Positions 41,642-49,132 of a DNA stretch of 64,000 nucleotides are shown piece by piece; the first letter of the stretch is position 1; every line of letters begins with the position of its first letter. Origin of the DNA: PALSA-610 sp038239145 (lineage in GTDB: Bacteria > Actinomycetota > Acidimicrobiia > IMCC26256 > PALSA-610); the NCBI GenBank assembly GCA_038239145.1, contig JBBSFB010000004.1, forward strand, positions 62,001 through 126,000, in the 5' to 3' direction. The notes under the pieces were generated by a model. That model was not told the DNA's origin. It saw nothing but the letters and a program-made list of their open reading frames with translations, and did not search any database. The position numbers and the translations under genes are program-made.

Positions 41642-42406
41642 TCAGGCGTTGTCGATGTCGAGGAGCTCGGGCGCGGCCGCGAAGTCGCGGATCGAACCGA
41701 CGTGGCGGAACGCAACCTCGACGATGCCGGGTTGCATGGAGTGGCAGACGCCGGTCATGACGACGGGAAGTTGACTCGCGACCGGGACCCCGTCGAGGTC
41801 CATGCCCCGACCCATCCCGATGTCGCACGCCCGGCGCAGGGTGATCGCGCGCTCGGCTGCGTCCTCGGGCAGCGTCTCGTCGGCCCAGCGCATGAAGCCG
41901 CCCTTCCAGGGCGCGGCATCGAACGGTGGTTGCGCGTCGGCGATGCCTTCCCACGAGACGTGCCAGGCGAGCGACGGTTCGCCGTCGACCCACGAACGGC
42001 AATACGACGCGCCGGTGTCGGGATCGCGAAGGGGAATCTCGAGGTCGTAGACGCGTTCTTCCCGCTCCCATGCCGCGTGGGTGATCGCGTGGCACGCGGC
42101 ATCGAACTGGTGCGTGCAGTTCTGCTTTGGGTCGGTCCATTTGCCCGCGGCGGTGAAGCGGCGGGACAGAGGCATTCCGGCGAGCTCCCGGAGTGGAACG
42201 GCGGCTGCGGGGCACGTCGACCAGGGCCAGCGCTCCGAGCGGGCGTCCATCGCCACGACCCTCTCGCCGTCGTGGCGGAGGGTCACGATGAAGTGGTGGA
42301 AGTCGTCCTGGAGGTCGGATTCCACGACGCCGGGCTCGAGCCTGACAATGCGGATCCGGCGTCGGTACGCGTCGGCGTCGAGATCGAAATCGGGCCGGGA
42401 TGACAT
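41642..42406 (-). CDS. DUF2889-like protein
   Basis: A 254-residue protein with the pattern of DUF2889: S-E-R-W-P-W-S-T-C-P-A-A (about 57), L-R-E-L-A-G-M-P-L-S, and N-C-T-H-Q-F-D-A-A-C-H-A with conserved Cys/His that might bind metal. A second part (about 165-254) also contains W-K-G-G-F-M-R-W. The activity is unknown. The start is leaderless behind TACCCT and 29 bp from the divergent amidohydrolase. Confidence 0.65.
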   Translation of the reverse strand: MSSRPDFDLDADAYRRRIRIVRLEPGVVESDLQDDFHHFIVTLRHDGERVVAMDARSERWPWSTCPAAAVPLRELAGMPLSRRFTAAGKWTDPKQNCTHQFDAACHAITHAAWEREERVYDLEIPLRDPDTGASYCRSWVDGEPSLAWHVSWEGIADAQPPFDAAPWKGGFMRWADETLPEDAAERAITLRRACDIGMGRGMDLDGVPVASQLPVVMTGVCHSMQPGIVEVAFRHVGSIRDFAAAPELLDIDNA

Positions 42407-42413
42407 GAGCGTC

Positions 42414-42419
42414 AGGGTA
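42414..42419 (-). promoter_or_regulatory. -10 element TACCCT of the DUF2889-like gene
   Basis: It ends 7 bases before the ATG at 42406. On the plus strand a near-match AACAAT (42424-42429) lies 6 bases before the ATG at 42436. Confidence 0.55.
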
Positions 42420-42435
42420 GGGGAACAATGCGGGC

Positions 42436-43578
42436 ATGGCTCTCGTCGTCGACTCCGACCAGCACATGTACGAGCCCCGGACGATGTGGCTCGATCACAT
42501 CGATCCCGGCCGCCGCGACGACGCGCTGCAGATCGTCGACGACGACCTCGGCTACGCGTGGGTGACGTGGCGAGGCAAGCAGATGGCGCCGGCCGACGTG
42601 CAGCGGCCGCGTGAGACCTCCGCGCTCGGCACGTTGCACCAGCGCATCCGGGCCGGCCTCCCGCCCGAGACGCGGTACGACGACGAGTTGCCCCGCGACT
42701 ACTGGGACGCAGGCGCGCGTGCGGATCGTCTCAGAGCGATGGGAGTCGACGGGGCCGTTGTGTTCCCGAACTTCGGCTTGTTGTGGGAACGCACCCTCGA
42801 CGCCGACCTCGGCGCGCTCACGGCGAATATGACCGCCTGGAATCGCTGGTGCGCGACGCTCGCTACCGACGGCCGTGGTCAGGTGCACCCGGTCGCGCAT
42901 CTCACGTTGCGCGACGAGTCGTGGTTGTTCGCCGAGCTCGCACGGTTGGAGCGCGTCGGTGTGCACCTGGCGATGGTCGCGCCCGCGCTCGTCGACGGTC
43001 GTCCGCTCTCGCACCCCGATCACGAGCGGATGTGGAGTGCGTTCGTCGAGCACGGTGTACGCCCGCTGTTCCACGTCGCCGATCAGCGCAAGCCGTTCGC
43101 CGACGCGTGGTACACGGATGCGCCCGATGCGTTCGTCAACACGCTCGACTCGGTGTTCATCTGGACCGCGGCCGCGCTCGCGTGCACAGACCTGATCCTG
43201 AACGGCACGCTCGACCGTCACCCGGGCCTGCGGATCGGGATCGTCGAGCTCAGCGCGGTGTGGGTGCCGATGTTCCTCATGATGCTCGACGGAGGCTCCG
43301 ACTTCACCGCCCGGCTCAACGGCCGCCCGTTGGCCGAGCTGTCGATGCGGCCGAGCGACTACTTCCGCCGCCAGGTGCGGGTCTCGTCGTTCTCTTACGA
43401 GCTCCCGGCCCGGCTGATCCGCCAGACCGGCGACCTCTACATGTGCTGCTCCGACTTTCCGCATTCCGAGGGCACCGCGACGCCACTCGACGACTACACG
43501 GGCTCGGTGGTCCCGGTCGCGCCCGCCGACGCGCCCGGACTCTTCCACGACAACGTGGGCATGTTGTTGGAGCGTTAG
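42436..43578 (+). CDS. Amidohydrolase, COG2159 family
   Basis: A 380-residue protein, fourth and shortest of this family in the window. It has V-V-D-S-D-Q-H-M-Y-E-P at the N-terminus with the D-x-H metal pair, L-F-H-V-A-D-Q mid-protein, I-V-E-L-S-A-V-W-V-P and C-C-S-D-F-P-H-S-E near the C-terminus. The ATG at 42436 follows AGGGGAA and a near-match -10. It abuts the convergent SnoaL-like gene with no gap. Confidence 0.8.
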   Translation: MALVVDSDQHMYEPRTMWLDHIDPGRRDDALQIVDDDLGYAWVTWRGKQMAPADVQRPRETSALGTLHQRIRAGLPPETRYDDELPRDYWDAGARADRLRAMGVDGAVVFPNFGLLWERTLDADLGALTANMTAWNRWCATLATDGRGQVHPVAHLTLRDESWLFAELARLERVGVHLAMVAPALVDGRPLSHPDHERMWSAFVEHGVRPLFHVADQRKPFADAWYTDAPDAFVNTLDSVFIWTAAALACTDLILNGTLDRHPGLRIGIVELSAVWVPMFLMMLDGGSDFTARLNGRPLAELSMRPSDYFRRQVRVSSFSYELPARLIRQTGDLYMCCSDFPHSEGTATPLDDYTGSVVPVAPADAPGLFHDNVGMLLER

Positions 43579-44034
43579 TCAGTCGCGCTGCATCAACAGC
43601 TCGGGCGGAAGCGAGCCCTGGAACCAGAGCGTGGTTTCCACCCGCTTGGCGATCTTCCAACCCGCGTCGGTGCGCACGAACTCGTCGTCGTAGCGCGCGC
43701 CCACGAAGAAGAAGTGGGGGCCGCCTTCGCGGGTGGCCGCCCCCTGCGGGTTGGTGACCATCGTCCGACAGGTCGCCTTGTCGCCGTCGAGCGTCGCGTC
43801 GATGTTCGACATCAGGTGCTGCGTCACCGGGAAAGCGGTCATCACCTTGGCGAGCCAGCCCCGCACCTCTTTGTAAGGGCCGACCTTGCCACCGGGATTC
43901 GATGAGTAGTCGACGTGGGCGTCGTCGGTGAAGACCGAGTCGAGCAGGTCCCAATCCTTGGTGTCGATCGCCCAGCCGTAGCGGACGATGACATCGTGGA
44001 TCTCGGCCCGGTCCGACAGCTCCTGGGGCGTCAC
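43579..44034 (-). CDS. SnoaL/NTF2-like protein
   Basis: A 151-residue cone-shaped alpha+beta protein: A-E-I-H-D-V-I-V-R-Y-G-W-A-I-D-T-K-D-W at the N-terminus, L-D-S-V-F-T-D-D-A-H-V-D-Y (about 31-43), and D-A-G-W-K-I-A-K-R at the C-terminus, the standard SnoaL-like layout. Family members are isomerases, dehydratases or binding proteins. It is coupled to the hot-dog gene upstream (GTGA), so it may act on the same intermediate. Confidence 0.8.
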   Translation of the reverse strand: MTPQELSDRAEIHDVIVRYGWAIDTKDWDLLDSVFTDDAHVDYSSNPGGKVGPYKEVRGWLAKVMTAFPVTQHLMSNIDATLDGDKATCRTMVTNPQGAATREGGPHFFFVGARYDDEFVRTDAGWKIAKRVETTLWFQGSLPPELLMQRD

Positions 44035-44519
44035 GGCGCGAGCGGCTTGGGCTCGGCCGCGTCGGCCTTGCAGTTGATGGCGAGGGTGAACTTGGTGGTG
44101 ACGACGGGCTTCGACGTGCGCTCGTTCGACCAGGTGGTCTCGGTCACGTAGAACTCGAGCTTGCCGCCGGCGCTCTTCTCCTTCTCGTACACGTCGGAGA
44201 TGACGCCTTCACCGACGAGGACGTCGCCCGCGTGGGGCCAGTCGCCGCCGTGGTAGATGAACTCCTGCTCACCGTGCAGGATGGCGCGCCCCTTGCCCCG
44301 CAGGTTCTCGATCGGGAGTCCGGCGGCGCCGCCGACCCCCATCGAGCCCCAATAGGGCATGACGAACGGGAAGGTGGGTGGCACCGGGGCGGCGTCGCCG
44401 GTATACACCGGGTCGTCGTCCATCAGGGCCTGCGCGAAGACGCGGATCGGTCCGCGCTCGATCATCACCTTCTGAGTGCCGAGCCGGCGTCCCTTGAGCT
44501 CGGTGAGTGCCACGGCCAT
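44031..44519 (-). CDS. Hot-dog-fold protein, FAS1-like dehydratase type
   Basis: A 162-residue single hot-dog protein. P-P-T-F-P-F-V-M-P-Y-W-G (about 47), L-H-G-E-Q-E-F-I-Y-H-G (about 80) and the strand D-V-L-V-G-E-G-V-I-S-D-V-Y-E-K-E match small MaoC/FAS1-like dehydratase subunits. It is paralogous to the protein at 57691. The active D-x4-H pair is not obvious, so a partner subunit may be needed. It overlaps the SnoaL-like gene and follows the acyl-CoA ligase 44598-46139 by 78 bases. Confidence 0.75.
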   Translation of the reverse strand: MAVALTELKGRRLGTQKVMIERGPIRVFAQALMDDDPVYTGDAAPVPPTFPFVMPYWGSMGVGGAAGLPIENLRGKGRAILHGEQEFIYHGGDWPHAGDVLVGEGVISDVYEKEKSAGGKLEFYVTETTWSNERTSKPVVTTKFTLAINCKADAAEPKPLAP

Positions 44520-44534
44520 CGCCTCCGAAGTCGA

Positions 44535-44552
44535 GCTGACGTGCGTGTCAGC
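44535..44552. promoter_or_regulatory. 18-bp inverted repeat upstream of a hot-dog gene
   Basis: GCTGAC and GTCAGC flank six bases. A very similar sequence (CTGACGT-n-G-n-GTCA) lies at 57627-57643, upstream of the paralogous hot-dog gene. It may be a binding site for a TetR-like dimer. Confidence 0.35.
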
Positions 44553-44597
44553 ATCCCGGACGCGGGAGGTTACAAGCGCCTCGCTCCGCCGTGCATC

Positions 44598-46139
44598 TCA
44601 GCCGTCGGCGAGCTGTTCGCGCAGCTTGTGCTTCATCACCTTGCCGGTGGCGTTGCGGGGGAGTTCCTCCACGAACCAGAGGTGCCGGGGGCGCTTGTAA
44701 TCGGCAAGGCGCTCCGCGCAGAACGCGAGCAGCAGCTCGTCGGTCAACGCGGTGCCGGGCTTGCATACGACGAACGCGCCGACATCCTCGCCGAGCACCC
44801 GGTGGGGCACGCCGACGACGGCCGCCTCCTGCACGTCGCCGTGCTCGAGGATGACGGCCTCGACGTCGGTGGCGTAGATGTTGTTGCCGCCGCGGATGAT
44901 CATGTCCTTGATCCGCCCGGAGATGTAGACGAATCCGTCGGCGTCGAGATACGCGAGGTCGCCGGTGCGCAACCAGCCGTCGGCGGTCCACGACGACGCG
45001 TTGGCGCCGTCGTCCTTGTAGTACTCGCGCTGCTTGCCCGGGAGGCGCACGAGCAGCTCGCCGACCTCGTCGGGTGCGCGGTCGTCGTCGGTGTCGGGAT
45101 CCACGACGCGCACTTCCATCGGCGCCATCGGCTTGCCGACCGAGCCGATGCGCTTGTCGGCCTCGTCCTTCGGCATCGTGATGAACGCGGGCCCGGCTTC
45201 GGTGAGCCCGTAGGAGTTCAGCACCGACGCCTGGGGCATGCGGTCCTGCATCTTCTTCAACGTCGCGGGCGCGAGCGGTGCGCTACCGATCGACACCGCG
45301 ATCGGCCCCGAGAGATCGGCGTCGGCGAAGCGGGGGCTCGCGGTAATCAGTTCAGCCATCGCGGGCACGAGGAAGATCATCATCGGCTTGTCGCGCTCCA
45401 CGACGTCGAACCACTTGTCGACGTCGAACTTCGCCATATAGAGGCCGCTCAGCCCCATCTTCATCGGGTTGAAGATGAAGCTCATGCCGGCGAACGTGAA
45501 CAGCGGCGCGCCGTGCAACCAGCCGACGTTCGTCCATTGCGGCGCGGTGTTCGGGATCATGGCGACGTTGCGGTGCCGGACCAGCACGCCTTTCGGGAGT
45601 CCGGTCGTGCCCGAGGTGTACATGATGTCGGCGATGTCGTCGGCGTCGACGGATACCTGCACATCGGCCGGGTCGTACGCGTCGAGGTCGGACCAATCCG
45701 TCGTGGCCAGGATCGCGTTGAGCGACAGCTCGGCGTCGACGACGCGCACGTTGTCGAGCAGGCGCTCGTTGGCGATGACGACGCTCGGTTCCGCGTGCCG
45801 CAGGATCGTCAAGACCTCGTCGATCGAGAGGCGGGTGTTCACCGGCACCATGACCGCTCCGGCCTTGTGGATCCCGGCGTAGGCGACGATCCAGTGCAGG
45901 CAGTGGTCGCTGTCCATGTAGAGGGCCACGCGGTCACCCTTGGCGACGCCATGATCGGCGAGCCAGCGCGCGAGCTGGTTCGAGCGTTCGTCCCACTCGC
46001 GGAACGTGATCTTGGTCGTGGCATCGAGGTCGGCATAAGCGATCCGGTCGCCACCGGTGCGCGCCATGAAGCGCAACTGGTCGACGAGGAGGGGTCCGTC
46101 GGGCTTTTCGAGTGTGTCGTCGGCTGTCGATTGGCTCAC
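44598..46139 (-). CDS. Acyl-CoA synthetase (ANL superfamily)
   Basis: A 513-residue ligase with Y-T-S-G-T-T-G-L-P-K-G (about 181), N-S-Y-G-L-T-E-A-G near 310, W-L-R-T-G-D-L-A-Y and R-I-K-D-M-I-I-R-G-G-N-N in the hinge, and A10 lysine in R-N-A-T-G-K-V-M-K. The F-T-F-A-G-M-S-F-I segment near 230 should line the acyl pocket. It starts with a leaderless GTG behind TAGCCT, whose TAG is the stop of the LysM gene. It probably heads a unit with the two small hot-dog and SnoaL-like genes. Confidence 0.83.
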   Translation of the reverse strand: MSQSTADDTLEKPDGPLLVDQLRFMARTGGDRIAYADLDATTKITFREWDERSNQLARWLADHGVAKGDRVALYMDSDHCLHWIVAYAGIHKAGAVMVPVNTRLSIDEVLTILRHAEPSVVIANERLLDNVRVVDAELSLNAILATTDWSDLDAYDPADVQVSVDADDIADIMYTSGTTGLPKGVLVRHRNVAMIPNTAPQWTNVGWLHGAPLFTFAGMSFIFNPMKMGLSGLYMAKFDVDKWFDVVERDKPMMIFLVPAMAELITASPRFADADLSGPIAVSIGSAPLAPATLKKMQDRMPQASVLNSYGLTEAGPAFITMPKDEADKRIGSVGKPMAPMEVRVVDPDTDDDRAPDEVGELLVRLPGKQREYYKDDGANASSWTADGWLRTGDLAYLDADGFVYISGRIKDMIIRGGNNIYATDVEAVILEHGDVQEAAVVGVPHRVLGEDVGAFVVCKPGTALTDELLLAFCAERLADYKRPRHLWFVEELPRNATGKVMKHKLREQLADG

Positions 46140-46146
46140 GCGTTGG

Positions 46147-46152
46147 AGGCTA
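46147..46152 (-). promoter_or_regulatory. -10 element TAGCCT built on the LysM gene's stop codon
   Basis: The minus-strand TAG stop of the LysM gene (46150-46152) is the first half of this hexamer, which ends 7 bases before the GTG at 46139. Confidence 0.55.
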
Positions 46153-46836
46153 CGGCACCACCGAAAGCGCGGGCAGGGCGACGACCTCGCCCGGAAAGAT
46201 CAAGCTCGGGTTGCCGGAGCGCAGGGTCGCCCGATTCGCGGTGATCAGCGCGCGCCAGTAGGGCGCGACCTGCGCGTCGGTCGGACGGCTCCCGGATGCA
46301 CGCGTCACGACGGAACGCGCGATCAGCCACAAGTTGTCGCCGGCGCGGACCACGACGTGATCGACGATCGCGGGCGCTCGTACCGCTGCGGGTGCCGAAG
46401 CCGGCTTCGGCTTCGGCTTCGGCACGGGCTTCGGCACTGCGATCGGCGCGCGCACCACGGGCTGCTCAGCGGCGCCGGGGGCACGAGTGGTCGGGGGAGT
46501 GGCGGCGCCGGCCGGGAGCGCGGGGAACGTGACGCACGCGGCGACGATCGCAACCTCGACCATCCGGCGGATCCCGGCCGGAAGTGCCGGCGTGAGTCTC
46601 CGGGCGAGCAACGGTCGGCCGATGCCGAGCGCGAGCGCGCACGCGCCGGTCACGGCGAAGAGCCACGCGCTCGCCGCGACTGCGACCGTCCAGGCGGCAG
46701 CCAGCGCAACGTCGGTGCCGTCCGACCAGGTCGCGTGCCCGAGGTGCGGGCGGGCGACGAGCAGCGCCGCAAGAGACGCGGCGGCCAGGATCGGGACGGC
46801 GAGGAACGGGGTCCGGCGGGGATGCGGTTCGTGCAC
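46150..46836 (-). CDS. Membrane protein with C-terminal LysM domain
   Basis: A 228-residue protein with three hydrophobic segments (about 11-29, 43-70, 88-112), a Pro-Lys-rich linker (V-P-K-P-V-P-K-P-K-P-K-P) and a LysM domain (about 160-228: V-R-A-G-D-N-L-W-L-I-A and P-S-L-I-F-P-G-E-V-V-A-L-P). It most likely binds peptidoglycan outside the membrane. Bacterial proteins of this layout accompany cell-envelope systems. The GTG start lacks a clear -10 or ribosome-binding site. It is divergent from another membrane-protein gene 64 bp away. Confidence 0.78.
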   Translation of the reverse strand: MHEPHPRRTPFLAVPILAAASLAALLVARPHLGHATWSDGTDVALAAAWTVAVAASAWLFAVTGACALALGIGRPLLARRLTPALPAGIRRMVEVAIVAACVTFPALPAGAATPPTTRAPGAAEQPVVRAPIAVPKPVPKPKPKPASAPAAVRAPAIVDHVVVRAGDNLWLIARSVVTRASGSRPTDAQVAPYWRALITANRATLRSGNPSLIFPGEVVALPALSVVP

Positions 46837-46888
46837 GTCTCATACCTATCAAGTGCTCTGAGATTGTGTCAAACAGTGACAGCTCGGC

Positions 46889-46894
46889 TAAGGT
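46889..46894 (+). promoter_or_regulatory. -10 element TAAGGT
   Basis: It ends 6 bases before the ATG at 46901. TTGTGT at 46864-46869 is a possible weak -35, 19 bases upstream. Confidence 0.6.
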
Positions 46895-46900
46895 CCCCTC

Positions 46901-47677
46901 ATGGACGAGTCGGAACGCGCGGCGAATCTGGAGTTCTGGTCAGCTCGTAGCCGGGATGCCCTCACCGACGAGCCGCCCCGGCCGCACAAGCCGTACCGCC
47001 ATTCGAGATTCGGCCGGCTGCGGGAGCGCCTGCCGGAGATCCGCCTGGCGAAGTTCGGGCGGCCCGAGGTGGGCTCCGGCGAGAGCGGTCGGGGACGGGC
47101 CCGGCCGGTCGCGGCGGGGCTGCTGCTCGCGGGGCTCGCCGGCGCATGGCTGCTCGCCGGGCACCAGACCCACGGCTCTACGGCCGTCACGGTCGTGCCT
47201 CCGTTCGTCGGGACCGTCTTGCCGACCGCCACTTCGACCTCGACCACCGCCACCCCTGAGGCTCCGACGCCGGCCGTGCCTGCGGACGCGATCGACGTGG
47301 CAGTGGTCGACACGCCCGCGTGTACCGGACTCTCTGCCGCTCGTCCGCACGTGCGCTGTCCGAACCAGTCCGCACGCGCAGCGGAAGAGATGGCGCTCTA
47401 CACACCGGGCAGCATTGGCGAGGCTTTTCGGAAGATCGCGGGCGCACACGTGACGCCACGTTCCGGTTCGCCTGCCTGCGCGTCCGGGCATCCCGACGAG
47501 CGGTCGTGGTCGATCGCTTCGGCGCCTCAGTACGCGGTGGGTCGCTACCTCTGTCGCCTCGAATCGGGAATGGCAGCGATGTGGTGGACGCACGGCGATC
47601 GGTTGGTGCACATGCGGCTGTTCGACTCCGATCTCGCCGCGCTGTTCGCGTGGTGGTCGGCGCACCCGTCCGAATAG
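46901..47677 (+). CDS. Single-pass membrane protein of unknown function
   Basis: A 258-residue protein. The first 65 residues are charged and cytoplasmic, then one membrane helix (about 69-87, A-A-G-L-L-L-A-G-L-A-G-A-W-L-L-A-G), a Thr/Pro-rich stalk (T-A-T-S-T-S-T-T-A-T-P-E-A-P-T-P) and an outside domain of about 140 residues with four cysteines that could form disulfides. I recognise no family. Its TAG stop forms part of the -10 element for the thioesterase gene. Confidence 0.6.
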   Translation: MDESERAANLEFWSARSRDALTDEPPRPHKPYRHSRFGRLRERLPEIRLAKFGRPEVGSGESGRGRARPVAAGLLLAGLAGAWLLAGHQTHGSTAVTVVPPFVGTVLPTATSTSTTATPEAPTPAVPADAIDVAVVDTPACTGLSAARPHVRCPNQSARAAEEMALYTPGSIGEAFRKIAGAHVTPRSGSPACASGHPDERSWSIASAPQYAVGRYLCRLESGMAAMWWTHGDRLVHMRLFDSDLAALFAWWSAHPSE

Positions 47678-47680
47678 CGT
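47675..47680 (+). promoter_or_regulatory. -10 element TAGCGT built on the upstream stop codon
   Basis: The TAG stop of the membrane-protein gene is the first half of the hexamer, which ends 6 bases before the ATG at 47687. Confidence 0.55.
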
Positions 47681-47686
47681 GATCCC

Positions 47687-48211
47687 ATGCCCGACGATGC
47701 CGAAGCCACCGCCGACCATCCGTACGGCCGCTTCTCCGACGACGTCATCGAGCTCCTTCGGGTTGCGCACTCCTCTACGCCGTTGCACCAGCTGCTCGGC
47801 CTGAACTTCGTCAGCGGTGGCGACGACGATTCGGTGACCGTCGAGATGCCCGTCGCTCCGGGCGCGTTCAACGGGTCGGGCAATCTCCACGGGGGGGCCC
47901 TCGCGACGCTGATCGACGTCGCCTCCGGATCGGCTGCCGCCCGAGCGGGCACGTTCCGGCCCGGTGAGAACACCCTTGTGACGGCTGACCTGCACGTTCG
48001 GTACCTCGGCCGACCCAAGGGGACGGTCGTGCGGGCCGTGGCCCGGGTGATGCGGGCGGGTCGTCAGCTCATCGTGGTCGAATGCCACGTCCGCGACGAT
48101 CTCGGCAACCTCATCGCGTTCTCCGACTTCGCGGGCATGATCGTCCCGCTGCGCCAACCCATCGAGGGCGACGGCGAGATCGCCGGCGACGCGCACGTTC
48201 CCGACCTGTAA
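47687..48211 (+). CDS. PaaI-type hot-dog thioesterase
   Basis: A 174-residue protein with the 4HBT/PaaI motif N-L-H-G-G-A-L-A-T-L-I-D (about 65-76), which supplies the active-site loop, and L-H-V-R-Y-L-G-R-P-K-G on the following strand. It hydrolyses acyl-CoA thioesters, perhaps releasing CoA from dead-end products of the many CoA pathways around it. A small hairpin (48212-48232) follows the stop. Confidence 0.83.
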   Translation: MPDDAEATADHPYGRFSDDVIELLRVAHSSTPLHQLLGLNFVSGGDDDSVTVEMPVAPGAFNGSGNLHGGALATLIDVASGSAAARAGTFRPGENTLVTADLHVRYLGRPKGTVVRAVARVMRAGRQLIVVECHVRDDLGNLIAFSDFAGMIVPLRQPIEGDGEIAGDAHVPDL

Positions 48212-48232
48212 CCCGTCGGGATCCCTGACGGG
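48212..48232 (+). terminator. Short hairpin after the thioesterase gene
   Basis: CCCGTC and GACGGG flank nine bases directly after the TAA. No T-run follows. Confidence 0.4.
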
Positions 48233-48248
48233 ACGCCCAAAGGTTTGG

Positions 48249-48254
48249 TACGTT
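48249..48254 (+). promoter_or_regulatory. Candidate -10 element TACGTT
   Basis: It lies 33 bases before the ATG at 48288, which has a CGGAG-like ribosome-binding site; a short leader is likely. Confidence 0.4.
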
Positions 48255-48287
48255 CGACCGCCCCCTCAGAACGACTCGGAGCGTGCT

Positions 48288-49037
48288 ATGGAGATTTTCA
48301 GCAGGTTCGGTGCCGCCGGTGCCTTCCAGATTGCCCACGTGATCGTCGCGATCATGTGGATGGGCCTGCTGTGGTTCTTCAACTTCGTCCAGACACCCGC
48401 GTACGCGGAGATGGAAGCAGGCTCCCGCAACGACGCCTTGGACAAGCTCACCTGGCGGGCGCTGTGGTGGTTCCGCTGGTCGGCCGCGGCGACCGTCGTC
48501 TTCGGGCTGCTCATCATCGCGATTGCACCCAAGGGCAGCTACGGCAAGGACTTCTGGGTCCACAGCTCCGCGGGCCCGACCTTGGCGATCGGCATCCTCT
48601 TCGGCCTCGTGATGTTCCTCAACGTGTGGCTGGTCATCTGGCCCAACCAGCAGATCGTGATCGCGAACGCCCGCACCTTGAAGGCCGGGGGCGAGGCGAA
48701 CCCGAATGCTGCGGGCGCGGCCCGGGCCGGCGCGATGGCGTCACGGCAGAACACGATCTTCTCGCTGCCGCTGTTGGTGTTCATGGTCGGTGCGGCCCAC
48801 TTCTACGGCATCGGCCCCAAGTTCGGCGGCGGTATCAGCTCGGGCAAGTGCGTCATCTACCTGATCATCGGCATCGTGGTGCTCGTCGTCCTCGAGGCGA
48901 ACGCGCTCGGCAAGATCAGTGGGCGGGGCAACACCGGCCTGAACGTGATCTACGAGACGCATAAGAACGCGATGTACACCGGCCTCGCGCTGATCCTCGG
49001 GTTCTACATCCTCGCCGAACTCTTGCTGCGGGTCTGA
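48288..49037 (+). CDS. COG3748-like polytopic membrane protein
   Basis: A 249-residue integral membrane protein with about six hydrophobic helices. I-A-H-V-I-V-A-I-M-W-M-G-L-L-W-F-F-N-F-V (about 14-33) with its conserved His and N-F-V-Q, and later T-H-K-N-A-M-Y, resemble COG3748, the family that forms the membrane domain of the urate hydroxylase PuuD and related haem-type membrane proteins. There is no C-terminal cytochrome-c domain. The function here is unknown. A 23-bp tandem repeat begins 4 bases after the stop. Confidence 0.65.
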   Translation: MEIFSRFGAAGAFQIAHVIVAIMWMGLLWFFNFVQTPAYAEMEAGSRNDALDKLTWRALWWFRWSAAATVVFGLLIIAIAPKGSYGKDFWVHSSAGPTLAIGILFGLVMFLNVWLVIWPNQQIVIANARTLKAGGEANPNAAGAARAGAMASRQNTIFSLPLLVFMVGAAHFYGIGPKFGGGISSGKCVIYLIIGIVVLVVLEANALGKISGRGNTGLNVIYETHKNAMYTGLALILGFYILAELLLRV

Positions 49038-49040
49038 TCT

Positions 49041-49132
49041 CTCATACTCCGAGCAGGTCGGCCCTCATACTCCGAGCAGGTCGGCCCTCATACTCCGAGC
49101 AGGTCGGCCCTCATACTCCGAGGAGGTCGGCA
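49041..49132. repeat. 23-bp tandem repeat, four copies, copying the end of an ACAD gene
   Basis: Units start at 49041, 49064, 49087 and 49110. On the minus strand each reads D-L-L-G-V-stop. Only the 49110 unit is part of the gene; the other three follow the stop codon. There are no spacers, so this is not a CRISPR array. Confidence 0.95.

Noticed and set aside
44535..44552. KstR- or KstR2-type operator for sterol regulons
   Set aside because: The arms (GCTGAC/GTCAGC) do not match the known KstR or KstR2 consensus patterns, and I found no such pattern by eye elsewhere in the window.
46466..46852. Alternative minus-strand frame starting ATG just upstream of the LysM gene
   Set aside because: The ATG follows a TAGG sequence, but the frame gives no LysM motif; the GTG frame at 46836 does.
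49041..49132. Regular repeats resembling a short CRISPR array
   Set aside because: The units are directly adjacent with no spacers, they copy a gene's last codons, and no cas gene is near.
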